A stretch of DNA of 64,000 bases from Paenibacillus agilis (GTDB lineage: Bacteria; Bacillota; Bacilli; Paenibacillales; Paenibacillaceae), in contig NZ_VNJK01000001.1 of NCBI RefSeq assembly GCF_007786455.1, positions 372,001-436,000 on the forward strand, written 5' to 3'. The notes below the pieces were generated by a model. It had not been told where the DNA came from, searched no databases, and saw only the letters and a list, made by a program, of their open reading frames with translations. A program made the position numbers and the translations under genes. Positions 33,377 to 43,209 of the stretch are shown here, piece after piece. Position 1 is the first letter of the stretch; every line of letters begins with the position of its first letter.

Positions 33377-35401
33377 ATGTCAACAATAGCGGCAACGCTC
33401 GCGATACGCGATAATTTTTCTAATACATTGAATCGTGCGGCACAAGGGACGCAGCGCGTTATTAGGTCGATGCAGACGTTACAGGCACAAAGTGCAAGGA
33501 CATCTCCTGGACGAATGTTCACAGGTACAAGCAGTGCGATTAGCGGTACTAATCAACGTTTGGATATGCTGAATCGGAAGCAACAAGAAGCGGCGAAAAA
33601 CGCTGAAAAAGTAAGAAGTGTGTGGGGCGGTATTAGAACTGTTATGGCTCAGGCAATCGTAAGTTTGGCAGCGGGAACAGGTGCAGCAATGCAGGCGGTA
33701 GATACGCATACGAACAATAATGCTAGATTACAATCAGTCAACGATGGCAAGCAGTCTGATGCGGATTTGCAAAAAATGGTGCATGGGTCAGCCCAGCGGT
33801 CAGGAGCCGGTTATAGCGATATGGTCGGAACGGTCTCGAAGCTCGGATTGACGGCCGGAGATTCGTTTAACAGCAACAAAGAAATGGTTGCCTTCTCAGA
33901 ACTGATGAAGAAGTCATTTGCCTCGAGCGGAGCACCAGCTGCGGAACAACAAGCAGGGATGGATCAGCTGACGCAAGCGATGGCATCGGGCAAGCTGCAA
34001 GAGGATGGATTTGGTTCCATTATGGAAAATGCGCCGGTGATTGCGCAAGCGATCGCGGACTTTACGGGTAAATCAATCGGTGAGCTGAAAAAAATGTCTG
34101 CCGAAGGGACGATTACCGCTGACATTATTAAGGGTTCGTTATTTGCGGCTTCGGATAATATTGAAGCGAAGTTTAAGACGATGCCCCGTACGTTTGCATC
34201 GACATGGACCCAAATCCAAAACTTTGCCACGATGGCGTTTGCTGGAGTGATGGAAAGCATTAACGGTTTTTTGAATAGCGATATTGGGGCAGGGCTGGTT
34301 ACTGGCATTATGGTGGCTATCGCGATTATTGCTAGTGGTGTGGAAGGCTTGATAAGCATAATCTCTACAGTAGCTTCGTTTGTTCAATCCAATTGGTCAA
34401 TTATTGGTCCGATTTTAACCGTACTCGCAACCACTGCCATCATGTATCTAATTTCGTTAATATGGGCGTGGGGAGTAACGGCTATCTCAATGTTATGGGC
34501 ATGGGGAAGCGCGGCTGTCGTGAATGGACTTAGAGCGTTTGCGGCCTTTATGTTAGCGAACTGGCCCATTCTTCTTATTGGTGCTGCCATTGGCGTGTTA
34601 ATCGTCATCTTGAACAATATGGGTGTTACCTTTGATCAAGTTATTGGCTTTATAGGCGGTGCGTTGTTTGGGTTATATGCTTTTATCTATAACATTGTCG
34701 TCGGGATATGGAACTATTGGGCGTCGTTTGTAGAGTTTTTTGCGAATGTGTTTAACCATCCCGTGTATAGTGTTAAGCGACTTTTTGTGAATTTGGCAAA
34801 TAGTGTTCTTGATACCGTGAAACGGATTGCTGAAGCGATTGATGCTGTATTTGGTTCTAATTTATCCGGTAGTGTAACAGGTTTGCAGAAGCAGATGGAC
34901 GACTGGCTGGGTGAAATGCCGGAAGGCTACAAGGTGACGCAAAGATTGGAAACGAAGTCAATTACTGAATTTAGTACTAAAGGATATCAGGCAGGTTCTG
35001 ATATGGCGAAAGGTATGCAAGATAAGATTAAAGGCATCACTTCTGGTTTTAGTGGAGATGCAATGAAAGAGAACGGATTGGACAAAGGCAAAGGACTTGG
35101 TGGAGGCGGAGAAGTTGGGATAACTGGAGCTGGAGCTGCTGGAGCAGGCACGATGCCAAACATCGGCAAAGTGGGCGAAGTAGGGCAAGTGAACAGCGAA
35201 GTGGACATCGGAGAAGAAGATTTGCAGATGATGAAAGACGTAGCTGAAATGCGCTATGTACAAAACTTTGTAACGATGACTCCAACGATTGCGATGAACG
35301 CCAGCATTAGCGAAAAAGTAGATGTCAACGACGTAATGAATGAGATGGAGCGTCGTCTTGCTAATGAGATTGCCATGGGTGCCGAAGGAGCCTATTCATA
35401 A
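33377..35401 (+). CDS. xkdO: Tape measure protein
   Basis: Tail length ruler of 674 residues with the tape-measure core in residues about 95-290 (GSAQRSGAGYSDMVGTVSKLGLTAGDSF and FGSIMENAPVIAQAIADFTGKS). Several hydrophobic helices lie at about 295-440, then a Gly-rich tail. ATG 33377 follows AGGAGGTG. Using the usual rule of about 0.15 nm per residue, the tail should be near 100 nm, about half that of PBSX if I recall XkdO length correctly. Confidence 0.92.
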   Translation: MSTIAATLAIRDNFSNTLNRAAQGTQRVIRSMQTLQAQSARTSPGRMFTGTSSAISGTNQRLDMLNRKQQEAAKNAEKVRSVWGGIRTVMAQAIVSLAAGTGAAMQAVDTHTNNNARLQSVNDGKQSDADLQKMVHGSAQRSGAGYSDMVGTVSKLGLTAGDSFNSNKEMVAFSELMKKSFASSGAPAAEQQAGMDQLTQAMASGKLQEDGFGSIMENAPVIAQAIADFTGKSIGELKKMSAEGTITADIIKGSLFAASDNIEAKFKTMPRTFASTWTQIQNFATMAFAGVMESINGFLNSDIGAGLVTGIMVAIAIIASGVEGLISIISTVASFVQSNWSIIGPILTVLATTAIMYLISLIWAWGVTAISMLWAWGSAAVVNGLRAFAAFMLANWPILLIGAAIGVLIVILNNMGVTFDQVIGFIGGALFGLYAFIYNIVVGIWNYWASFVEFFANVFNHPVYSVKRLFVNLANSVLDTVKRIAEAIDAVFGSNLSGSVTGLQKQMDDWLGEMPEGYKVTQRLETKSITEFSTKGYQAGSDMAKGMQDKIKGITSGFSGDAMKENGLDKGKGLGGGGEVGITGAGAAGAGTMPNIGKVGEVGQVNSEVDIGEEDLQMMKDVAEMRYVQNFVTMTPTIAMNASISEKVDVNDVMNEMERRLANEIAMGAEGAYS

Positions 35402-35428
35402 AAAGTATTTTTAGAGGGGGTGGCAAGG

Positions 35429-36130
35429 GTGGGTTATCAATTGTTTTTGAAGCAAGGTGGTAATAAGATTGAAATTCCCGTCTTGCCTGAAAAATTGGAA
35501 ATAAGCTCTCCCGGACATAACGAAACCGTGACCGTAATGGGAATTGGAGAGGTTAATAAGTTAAAGCGCAAAGGACTCCGCGAAGTTTCATTCGAGTCCT
35601 TTTTTCCTGCGCATTATGAACCTTATGTATCGGGATTTTTGTTTGAAACTGAGGAGTCAGAGGAGCCTACCAAGCGTATTCGCCCTCCTATTAATTGCAT
35701 TCGGGCCATTCAAATATTTCGAGATGCGCAGTTACCGATTCAGTTTCTCTTAACGGGTACTGATTTAGATATCAACATTAGCATGGGCATCGAAGATTTG
35801 AGCTATGATGAGCGTGCCGGTGAGATTGGCGATATTTATTTTAGCTTGAAATTAAAAGAATGGAAGTCGTATTCGCCCAAACAACTAACCCTGACAAAAG
35901 ACAATAAAGTAAGAGCTAGTGCAGCTAAGCGTCCTGGTAGTCCTCCAGCATCGAAAACGCATACCGTAGTCAAGGGAGAAAGCTTATGGGCCATTTGCAA
36001 GAAGCGTTACGGTGATGGCAGCAAGTATCCTCAGCTGTATGCGAAAAATAAAGCGCTAATCGATAAGCGGAACAAGGGGACGGGTTTACCGAAATATACG
36101 ATTTATTCAGGGCAGGTGCTGGTGCTATGA
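35429..36130 (+). CDS. xkdP: LysM-containing tail protein
   Basis: Protein of about 233 residues. The N-terminal part (KIEIPVLPEKLEISSPGHNETV...KLKRKGLREVSFESFFP) is the XkdP/gp53-like baseplate domain. The C-terminus has a LysM domain, THTVVKGESLWAICKKRYGDGSKYPQLY...YSGQVLVL, which binds peptidoglycan. The GTG at 35429 is 8 bases after AGAGGGGG; GTG 35420 is the alternative. Confidence 0.92.
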   Translation: MGYQLFLKQGGNKIEIPVLPEKLEISSPGHNETVTVMGIGEVNKLKRKGLREVSFESFFPAHYEPYVSGFLFETEESEEPTKRIRPPINCIRAIQIFRDAQLPIQFLLTGTDLDINISMGIEDLSYDERAGEIGDIYFSLKLKEWKSYSPKQLTLTKDNKVRASAAKRPGSPPASKTHTVVKGESLWAICKKRYGDGSKYPQLYAKNKALIDKRNKGTGLPKYTIYSGQVLVL

Positions 36131-37077
36131 TCCAAATTTATTATCAAGACAAAAAAACGGGTACTGCTTACGACATTACGACGTTAGTTACTGACGTGGC
36201 TTGGAATACGAAACGTGTCGGGTCCCCTGCTTCTTTTGAATTTACGATGATGGACGATAAGCAAATCGTGATTGAGCACGGAGGCATCCTATCATTTAAA
36301 TATGGCAACAAGGGACTATTTTACGGTTATCTGTTCAAATATTCAAAGTCTGATAATGGCGAAACGAAAGTAGTTGCGTATGATCAACTTCGCTATTTGA
36401 AAAATAAAGATACTTACGTATTTAAAGGCAAGAGCGCCGATCAGATCGTCGCTCAAATCGCGGGTGATTTTAAGCTAAAGACAGGTCAATTAAGTAACAC
36501 AGGCTACGTCATCCCTTCCATGGTAGAGGATAGTAAATCATTGTTTGATATCATTTTAAAGGCGCTGGATCTGACCCTTGTTCACGGCAAGCAAATGTTT
36601 TATTTGTGGGATGATTATGGTCAGCTTCGTATTTCTGATGTGAAAAAAAGTACCCTTAACTTAATCGTTGGTGATCATAGTTTAGCAACTAGCTACGACT
36701 ACAGCAGTAACATAGACGGTGAAACCGCGAACCAAATTAAGCTCGTCCGTGACAATAAAGAGACAGGAAAGCGTGATGTGTACGTTGCTCATGATAGTCA
36801 TTCAATGGCAAGATGGGGCGTGCTGCAGCATTATGAAAAAGTGGATGAAGATCTGAATAAAGCACAAATTGATAAACTAGCCGACAACTTGCTAGCGCTG
36901 AAAAATCGTCCCGAGCAATCGCTCAGTGTGGAGGCACTCGCTGATTTGACGGTGCGTGCAGGCTGTTCCATTTTTGTGAAGTTAAGTGGAATTGGGCTGT
37001 CCGGATGGTACATTGTCGATGAATGTAAGCATGATGTAATGAAGGAAACGATGAATTTGAAGCTGGTGGTGATGTAA
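36127..37077 (+). CDS. xkdQ: Baseplate hub protein
   Basis: XkdQ-like hub of 316 residues: begins MIQIYYQDKKTGTAYDITTLV, has WNTKRVGSPASFEFTMMDD and KGKSADQIVAQIAGDF. Overlaps the LysM gene by 4 bases (ATGA) and the next gene by one base (TAATG), so translation is coupled along the baseplate genes. Confidence 0.9.
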   Translation: MIQIYYQDKKTGTAYDITTLVTDVAWNTKRVGSPASFEFTMMDDKQIVIEHGGILSFKYGNKGLFYGYLFKYSKSDNGETKVVAYDQLRYLKNKDTYVFKGKSADQIVAQIAGDFKLKTGQLSNTGYVIPSMVEDSKSLFDIILKALDLTLVHGKQMFYLWDDYGQLRISDVKKSTLNLIVGDHSLATSYDYSSNIDGETANQIKLVRDNKETGKRDVYVAHDSHSMARWGVLQHYEKVDEDLNKAQIDKLADNLLALKNRPEQSLSVEALADLTVRAGCSIFVKLSGIGLSGWYIVDECKHDVMKETMNLKLVVM

Positions 37078-37319
37078 TGCTGAGCGAAAAAATAAAACGC
37101 ATCTCTATGCAAGCAAATACAGCTAGCGTGCCAGCTGCCGTAATGTTTGGTCAAGTACAGAAAGTAACGCCGATTCACCTTTTAGTAGATAGTCGATTTG
37201 TTATTGAAGGGGATATGGTCATTATGTCTCGTGACCTGCCTGAACTTCTTGTAGGCGACACGGTAGTGCTGCTGCGAAACAATGGTGGTCAGCAGTTCGT
37301 CGTCTTGGGGAGGTTGTAG
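37077..37319 (+). CDS. xkdR: Baseplate DUF2577-type protein
   Basis: Protein of 80 residues, XkdR-like (DUF2577): ANTASVPAAVMFGQVQKVTPIHLLVDSRFVI and GDTVVLLRNNGGQQFVVLGRL, an OB-like strand pattern. Start shares a base with the previous stop. Confidence 0.85.
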   Translation: MLSEKIKRISMQANTASVPAAVMFGQVQKVTPIHLLVDSRFVIEGDMVIMSRDLPELLVGDTVVLLRNNGGQQFVVLGRL

Positions 37320-37321
37320 CA

Positions 37322-37747
37322 TTGTCTTTGCTGCCAGAACAAGTTGAGACAGCCATCCCGATCACGGCTGTAGAGCTGGAGTTGCCTGAAGAGCAGACGT
37401 CACGTACGTATCGGCTCGATATGCAGAAGGGGCGTATTCAAGGCTTTGTCGATGAAATAGAAGCGATTAAGCAAGCAGTATATAAAGTGCTGCAGACGGA
37501 ACGATTCATTTATCTCATTTACAGTTGGAATTACGGCATTGAATTAAATGTTGTGATGGGGTCGAATGAAGCGGTTATGCGCAGTGAACTCAAGCGTATC
37601 GTAACAGAAGCGCTGTTGGTAGATGAACGCATAACAGATGTAACGGATTTTCATATTGAATTGGTAGATAGGCGTACAGCGGCAGTAGAGTTTACTGTCG
37701 TTTCTATTTATGGACAAGTGCGTATCGAAGAGGAGGTGACTATTTAA
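37322..37747 (+). CDS. xkdS: Baseplate DUF2634-type protein
   Basis: XkdS-like protein (DUF2634) of 141 residues, TTG start with GGGGAGG upstream. Motifs TYRLDMQKGRIQGFVDEIEAIKQAVYKVLQTERF and YSWNYGIEL resemble gp25-like wedge proteins that link hub and sheath. Confidence 0.88.
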   Translation: MSLLPEQVETAIPITAVELELPEEQTSRTYRLDMQKGRIQGFVDEIEAIKQAVYKVLQTERFIYLIYSWNYGIELNVVMGSNEAVMRSELKRIVTEALLVDERITDVTDFHIELVDRRTAAVEFTVVSIYGQVRIEEEVTI

Positions 37748-37749
37748 CG

Positions 37750-38835
37750 ATGACCTATTATGCAGATATGACGTATGAACGTATTTTGGAACGTAGCTTA
37801 AGTCGTGTGCCTGACGGAATTGACAAGCGCGAGGGATCGATCATTTATGATGCGCTTGCACCCGCGGCAGTGGAATTGGCACAAATCTATATTGAATTAG
37901 ACGAAAATCGAAACTTGTCCTATGCAGATACTGCATACGGGACGTTTTTGGAGCGACGTACTGCGGAATTCGGAATTAATCGAGAAGCGGCTACCAAAGC
38001 ACAGCGAAAAGGTTTATTTTATGGGGAATCCAATGCCCCGTTGGATATTCCAGTTGGAAGTCGGTTTGCACTTGAGGGTCTGAATTTCATAGCTGTGGAA
38101 AAGATATTACCAGGTCAATATCAACTGGAGTGTGAAACTGCAGGGGCACAGGGAAATCAACAGTTTGGGGCAATGCTCCCTATCGATTATATTGCCAACT
38201 TAACTCGTGCCGAACTAACGGATGTGCTAGTTCCAGGTGAAGATGAAGAGACAGATGATATTTTGCGTGCTAGGTATAGTAACGCAGTAAACGAAAAGCC
38301 GTTCGGTGGCAATATTGCTGACTACAAACGTGAAATAGAGGAAATAAACGGGGTCGGTGGAGTCAAGGTGTATCCAACATGGCAAGGTGGGGGCACTGTT
38401 AAATGTACGATCATTACAAGTGAACACAATGTACCAGATCCTGCTTTGGTGACACAAGTACAGACATTCGTAGATCCGACGGTTAGCAGCGGGCTTGGAA
38501 ATGGGCTTGCTCCTATTGGGCATAAGGTTACAATCGCAGCTGTAGTTAACACCCCTGTAAATGTAACTACGAGAGTTACGCTGCAACAAGGCGTGACAGT
38601 GGGACAAGTACAGGCGGACATTGAAAAAGCAATTCGAGACTACCTTTTAGGTCTATGCAAGTCATGGAAAGATGAAAATCAAATTGTGGTTCGTATTGCG
38701 CAGATTGATGCACGGTTATTAACTGTCACGGGTGTTGAGGATGTCTTGGACACGAAGCTAAATGGTGCTGTATCCAATATAACGTTAGGCACAGACGATA
38801 TTCCGAAATTGGGGACGGTGGTCATAAGTGTCTAA
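37750..38835 (+). CDS. xkdT: Baseplate J-family wedge protein
   Basis: Baseplate J protein of 361 residues: MTYERILERSLSRVPDGIDKREGSIIYDALAPAA is the standard opening, followed by DTAYGTFLERRTAEFGINREAATKAQRKG and GGVKVYPTWQGGGTVKCTI. Overlaps the next gene by 8 bases. Confidence 0.93.
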   Translation: MTYYADMTYERILERSLSRVPDGIDKREGSIIYDALAPAAVELAQIYIELDENRNLSYADTAYGTFLERRTAEFGINREAATKAQRKGLFYGESNAPLDIPVGSRFALEGLNFIAVEKILPGQYQLECETAGAQGNQQFGAMLPIDYIANLTRAELTDVLVPGEDEETDDILRARYSNAVNEKPFGGNIADYKREIEEINGVGGVKVYPTWQGGGTVKCTIITSEHNVPDPALVTQVQTFVDPTVSSGLGNGLAPIGHKVTIAAVVNTPVNVTTRVTLQQGVTVGQVQADIEKAIRDYLLGLCKSWKDENQIVVRIAQIDARLLTVTGVEDVLDTKLNGAVSNITLGTDDIPKLGTVVISV

Positions 38836-39412
38836 GTTAATAGATTACCTCCCCCGTTTATATGAAGACATTCTCGAAATGATCGAGTTAACAAAAACAG
38901 AAGAAATAGAGTTGCAAGCAGCTAGACTAGCTGTCCAACAGTTGCTAGATGACCAATACGTACTTACGGCAAGTGAAGATGGAATAAGGCGGCGCGAACG
39001 CATACTCAAAATACAGGCTGATCCTACTACAGAATCTTTAGACTTTAGGCGTAAGCGAATCATTAATCGCTACTCTACTAAGCCGCCATTTACGATAAGG
39101 TATTTGCAGGAGAGGTTGGATTATCTGGTCGGTACTGGCCGGGCGCTTGCTACGATTGATGTGCAAAAATTCATTTTGACGGTAACTACGGCAATTGATG
39201 ATGCGAGCTTATTTAAGGAAGTCGCGCATACGATAAAGACGATCCTTCCAGCCAACATTGTTTATCAGCAATCAACGGCACTCGAAGATCAGATCACCTT
39301 GCAGGAGAGTATTACATCACAGGTCTTGAATCGAGGAACAAAGTTGTCTACATCATGGCGGTTGGGCGCTACGCCGTTTGCAGTCTTAGGTCCGGAGGTA
39401 GTCGTTAAATGA
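38828..39412 (+). CDS. xkdU: YmfQ-type (DUF2313) baseplate protein
   Basis: XkdU-like protein of 194 residues, GTG start inside the end of xkdT. Contains DPTTESLDFRRKRIINRYSTKPPFTIRYLQERLD, the recognisable DUF2313 stretch. Fits the baseplate periphery next to the fibre gene. Confidence 0.9.
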   Translation: MSKLIDYLPRLYEDILEMIELTKTEEIELQAARLAVQQLLDDQYVLTASEDGIRRRERILKIQADPTTESLDFRRKRIINRYSTKPPFTIRYLQERLDYLVGTGRALATIDVQKFILTVTTAIDDASLFKEVAHTIKTILPANIVYQQSTALEDQITLQESITSQVLNRGTKLSTSWRLGATPFAVLGPEVVVK

Positions 39413-39690
39413 TGACAACAAACTTTTTAAACGACTTAGCTGTCTACACCAATAATCGTGTAACAAAAGTAGTTATTAATGACACACATACAATTGATCA
39501 ATTTGAAATAAAAGAAGCGACAGCTAGTGACATATTAATTAAATATATGGTGCGGCAAGGCATGGTGCAGACAGTAAATAAAATCGACTTGCGAGACGCT
39601 AACGATAAAGTAATTAGTACAAATAATGTCTTTGTGCCTATTACGTCTGACACACTGCTTTTACAGCGCATAAAGATCAAGGAGGTGTAG
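39409..39690 (+). CDS. Small phage tail protein, function unknown
   Basis: Protein of 93 residues overlapping the xkdU stop. Sequence runs LAVYTNNRVTKVVINDTHTI...SDTLLLQRIKIKEV and looks strand-rich. I recall homologues labelled ketopantoate hydroxymethyltransferase in databases; nothing in the sequence supports such an enzyme. GGAGG lies upstream. Confidence 0.7.
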   Translation: MMTTNFLNDLAVYTNNRVTKVVINDTHTIDQFEIKEATASDILIKYMVRQGMVQTVNKIDLRDANDKVISTNNVFVPITSDTLLLQRIKIKEV

Positions 39691-39691
39691 A

Positions 39692-42220
39692 ATGGCTTTC
39701 AACGGTAAAATAGACTGGAAGTATAACGATATACCAACGGAAAGAGACTTCAACCGTATTGAGCAAGGTGTTGTTGATGCACATAAAATGTTGGAGGTAA
39801 ACGAAACCCGAACGCTATCATTTACTCCTGGGACACAAGTTATAGAATCCAACATTGACACGCCGATCACGGTCGATAACGTAACGGGACGGACACTCGT
39901 TAACCTGCTAGGACGGATTGGATCGTGTGATAGTCTTTACGGATGGAATCAACATAAAGATGCGGGCAACCCTACATTTGGCGTAGAAAAAGGTACTATT
40001 AAACTAACCACTGATGTAACGGGAACATTGGCACGTATCGCTTATTTTATTCCTGCTAAGACAGCTCTAAAATTGGGAGGAAAGTATCTAGCGGCAGCAA
40101 CAGTTAAGTGTTCGGTTACTGGACAGGCTGGTATATATTGCGGAGGATCACCAGTACAGCACAATAAGACTACTGATTGGGAAACTATTTTTTCTTTAGT
40201 GTCCGTTAACACTAGTACTGATAGTTATTTAGTAGTAGGCAGTGCAACACAAGCAAATATTACAACGTATGTTGACAATGTACGCTTATACGAAGTGACA
40301 GAGACGGAGTACGCTGCATTATCACAAATGTCGCCAGAGCAGCTAGAAAGGCGCTATCCTTACGTTGACGGCATGACCAACGTAATGAATCCTTACGCAA
40401 TCGTAACGGGAGAGAACTTACTTCCGCCGTTTACGGAGTGGGGGAATATGCACGCAGGGATTAAACAAATGTCAGAACCGTTTGCCTTTACCATGAAAAC
40501 GGCGGCAAGAGACGAGGTGAACCACTTCTTTCCTGCAAATTCGGGGGAAACCTACACACTAAGCGTAGCGCACACGGGGCGTATCGGCGTTAATGCATGG
40601 GATGCTTCGGGACTCCTCATAGGGAAATTGTCAATTGTTCCTTACACGACGGAACAAACGGCTACCTTTACTACTCCAGCAGAAACCGTCCAGATAAGTA
40701 TCCATTTTGGTAATGTAACGGGAGAAGGGGAAAAAGACTACCTTCCCTCATGTGAATTTAAAAAACCAATGCTTACCGCAGGCACAAGGCAACAATCATT
40801 TAAACCGCAGAAACGAAGTATGTGGGCTGTCGAGGCTGAGCTTGCGGCCAATCCTGTAACGGGAGCAGATGCCGACGTACTATATACAGGCGATGACGGG
40901 TTGCCGTATGTACTGGAAAAATGGGTGAAGGTCAGATTTGATGAATCCGTGGACTATAAATATTATAACACCTATCCATCAGGTAAGTGTGTGCGAGTAA
41001 AGTTTGACTTTTCAGATGTCCTAAGAAGTTCCCTTCCTTATGTGTCGAAGTTTGATAGTTCAATAGTTGTCGCAGGAGCGCCTTCAATGGCTGTAGATGT
41101 TTTTAGTAGTTTAGATTGGGGATCCACCGGTGTTGATTTTTTAGGTATCGGCGTAAAAGCTGAAGACAGCGGCTGGGGAGACACATACCAACCTACAATC
41201 GACGAAATAAAAGCGTATTTTCTGGGCTGGACAATGTACAATGGTGCTACTGGTAATAGTCCAGATGTTCCAGCGAACAACTTATATAACGGTACGGGCA
41301 CAAAATGGTGGGTACGTCGTGCTGATGGAGTTGGCCGTGAGTGGCGCGATGCTACTGCTGAATTGCCTACTACAATGGCAGACGGGTGGACGCCGTACCG
41401 ACTACAATATCTCAAAGCTTCACCTTCCGTCGTTCCCGTCTCCAACTACGAAGCGGGTGCGGTGCTAACGACGGGAGATAACGTTGTCGAGATAGACTCA
41501 GGTATGGTGATTCGTGAGAAAGCGAATGTGTTTGTCAGTCAAGCTACTTCTGCTGTAGCTATCGGCGACACGTCTTGGCCTACTAATCATAAGATACGAA
41601 AGGGTCTAGCTGTATATTTTAACAATAGCAAGGACGTCCGATGGTATGAGTCGAACATTAATCCATATGGACTCGTAAAGTTACGTACGTCTATCCACAA
41701 CTACGATCCTACAGCAACTTATCATGCAACGTATACGATGTTTGCGCCAACACTCGCGGCGACTATCAACGTCAAAGCAGTGGCTAATATGCGAGGCACT
41801 GTTACGAAATTAGTCGATCAGGCTGGCGACGTTGAGCGCCGCTTGTCAGTAGTGGAGATGCAAAAGGTAGATGCTAACGCAGTAGTTACATGGGTAAAAC
41901 TTACATTATTAAATGGATGGGTTAATCGCGGTATTGACTCAGACGCTCCTGTATCTTACTTGAAAGATAGTTTAGGCTTTGTCCACGTAAGAGGTTTAGC
42001 AGCTAGTGGTACGCCGGATCGCGTTATATTCAAACTACCTAAGGACTACCGTCCGATAAAACGAATGCAATTTATTAACTTGTCGTATCAAGGCGCTGCA
42101 GAAAAAAGTTTAAGAACATCATATATTACAATAGAGGTGAATGGGGATGTGTACGTAAACGCACAAGTTGGAACTCAATGGCTAACACTTGACAACATTT
42201 CTTTCCTAGCCGAACAATAA
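39692..42220 (+). CDS. Tail fibre / receptor-binding protein
   Basis: Protein of 842 residues in the XkdV position. N-terminus MAFNGKIDWKYNDIPTERDFNRIEQGV is the conserved fibre-base motif of Paenibacillus/Bacillus PBSX-type phages. Long beta-rich modules follow, including two sugar-binding-like jelly-roll regions (about 65-210 and 245-360), and the C-terminus ends in a short strand-rich tip with WVKLTLLNGWVNRGID and a later GFVHVRGL. AAGGAGG before the ATG. It sets which cells the particle can attach to. Confidence 0.85.
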   Translation: MAFNGKIDWKYNDIPTERDFNRIEQGVVDAHKMLEVNETRTLSFTPGTQVIESNIDTPITVDNVTGRTLVNLLGRIGSCDSLYGWNQHKDAGNPTFGVEKGTIKLTTDVTGTLARIAYFIPAKTALKLGGKYLAAATVKCSVTGQAGIYCGGSPVQHNKTTDWETIFSLVSVNTSTDSYLVVGSATQANITTYVDNVRLYEVTETEYAALSQMSPEQLERRYPYVDGMTNVMNPYAIVTGENLLPPFTEWGNMHAGIKQMSEPFAFTMKTAARDEVNHFFPANSGETYTLSVAHTGRIGVNAWDASGLLIGKLSIVPYTTEQTATFTTPAETVQISIHFGNVTGEGEKDYLPSCEFKKPMLTAGTRQQSFKPQKRSMWAVEAELAANPVTGADADVLYTGDDGLPYVLEKWVKVRFDESVDYKYYNTYPSGKCVRVKFDFSDVLRSSLPYVSKFDSSIVVAGAPSMAVDVFSSLDWGSTGVDFLGIGVKAEDSGWGDTYQPTIDEIKAYFLGWTMYNGATGNSPDVPANNLYNGTGTKWWVRRADGVGREWRDATAELPTTMADGWTPYRLQYLKASPSVVPVSNYEAGAVLTTGDNVVEIDSGMVIREKANVFVSQATSAVAIGDTSWPTNHKIRKGLAVYFNNSKDVRWYESNINPYGLVKLRTSIHNYDPTATYHATYTMFAPTLAATINVKAVANMRGTVTKLVDQAGDVERRLSVVEMQKVDANAVVTWVKLTLLNGWVNRGIDSDAPVSYLKDSLGFVHVRGLAASGTPDRVIFKLPKDYRPIKRMQFINLSYQGAAEKSLRTSYITIEVNGDVYVNAQVGTQWLTLDNISFLAEQ

Positions 42221-42232
42221 AGGAGGGGTACC

Positions 42233-42775
42233 ATGAAAGAAGCATTTATAATCGATCCACAAGGTAAATACATCGAACCAACGCTTGTCATGGACTCCAT
42301 GACAGGCGTTTTTGATATCGTCGAGCAAGTAGAGATTTCTGAAGGTACAACGCCACCATCGGAGCCGCGGATGGTCGTAACAGGCTATACGGTTGCAGTA
42401 ACCATGCCTGATGGGCTATATGAACCCATTTTTGATGTAGCTGGATACCGAGCTGCCGAAGCTGCCTATGTGGCATCGTATGCCATTTACCAGAAAACTA
42501 TAGCTGCACACAATCCCGATAGTGGCGTGCCCTTACCACTACCACCTGAACAAATAGATGGTACTAAATACTGGCGCAACGGGCTTACACAAGCAGAGAT
42601 AGACACGCTTCAACCAAAGCCACAGCCCAATACAGTTCAAACTCTTGGTGAGCAATTAGTAGCACGTGAACTGGAAGTTATAGAGCTAAAAGCACAAAAT
42701 GATGCACAAGGTGCAACGCTGGTTGCTCTAGAGCTTCGATTATTACAACTCGAAGGAGCTGGTAAAGTTGTTTAA
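42233..42775 (+). CDS. Fibre-associated tail protein (XkdW position)
   Basis: Protein of 180 residues. Strand-rich N-terminal half (VVTGYTVAVTMPDGLYEPIFD), Pro-rich linker, then a coiled coil (EQLVARELEVIELKAQNDAQGATLVALELRLLQLEG). GGAGGGG precedes the start. Likely a fibre-assembly or accessory protein; not certain. Confidence 0.75.
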   Translation: MKEAFIIDPQGKYIEPTLVMDSMTGVFDIVEQVEISEGTTPPSEPRMVVTGYTVAVTMPDGLYEPIFDVAGYRAAEAAYVASYAIYQKTIAAHNPDSGVPLPLPPEQIDGTKYWRNGLTQAEIDTLQPKPQPNTVQTLGEQLVARELEVIELKAQNDAQGATLVALELRLLQLEGAGKVV

Positions 42776-42905
42776 CAACGATTACGAACGTATCAAGTAT
42801 TATTATGACTGTGGATGGGCAACTGTTGCACAGTTGCAGGTATATGTAAAGTTTAAGGTTATAACGGATGCCGAGAGGCTGCAGATTTTAGGCGCTACCA
42901 ATTAG
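42768..42905 (+). CDS. xkdX: XkdX family protein
   Basis: Small protein of 45 residues: MFNNDYERIKYYYDCGWATV followed by AQLQVYVKFKVITDAERLQI, the invariant XkdX pattern. TTG start 9 bases after AAGGAG and overlapping the previous stop by 8 bases. Role in the phage unknown. Confidence 0.9.
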   Translation: MFNNDYERIKYYYDCGWATVAQLQVYVKFKVITDAERLQILGATN

Positions 42906-42951
42906 GATGAGCGCTATTTTTACGCCCAAATTTGCAAGAGGAGATATGGAT

Positions 42952-43206
42952 ATGGACCCACAAACACAAATGTTAGCAGAAATTCGTGAACGGATCGTGC
43001 GTGTCGAGACGAAGTTGGACTCGATGCATGACGTTTATGATACGGCGCTAGAGGCGAAAAATATTGGCTTGGAAGCGTCGCAATCGGTGAGGTCCGCACA
43101 TTACCGAATAGATCGCATTGATCGAACTATCTTTTGGCTAAGCACAACCGTAATTGGCGCCGTTATCTTGGCACTTGTACGACTAGTATTAGACGGGAAG
43201 GTGTAA
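42952..43206 (+). CDS. xhlA: XhlA-type haemolysin / lysis accessory protein
   Basis: Protein of 84 residues: MDPQTQMLAEIRERIVRVETKLDSM, a heptad coiled coil, and one C-terminal membrane helix (FWLSTTVIGAVILALVRLVL). ATG 42952 is 8 bases after AGAGGAG; the frame is open to 42907, but earlier starts lack a proper site. In PBSX XhlA works with the holin XhlB. Confidence 0.88.
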   Translation: MDPQTQMLAEIRERIVRVETKLDSMHDVYDTALEAKNIGLEASQSVRSAHYRIDRIDRTIFWLSTTVIGAVILALVRLVLDGKV

Positions 43207-43209
43207 CGA

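Noticed and set aside
39409-39690. Ketopantoate hydroxymethyltransferase label sometimes given to this phage protein
   Set aside because: At 93 residues and without any PanB motif, the enzyme name is not credible.
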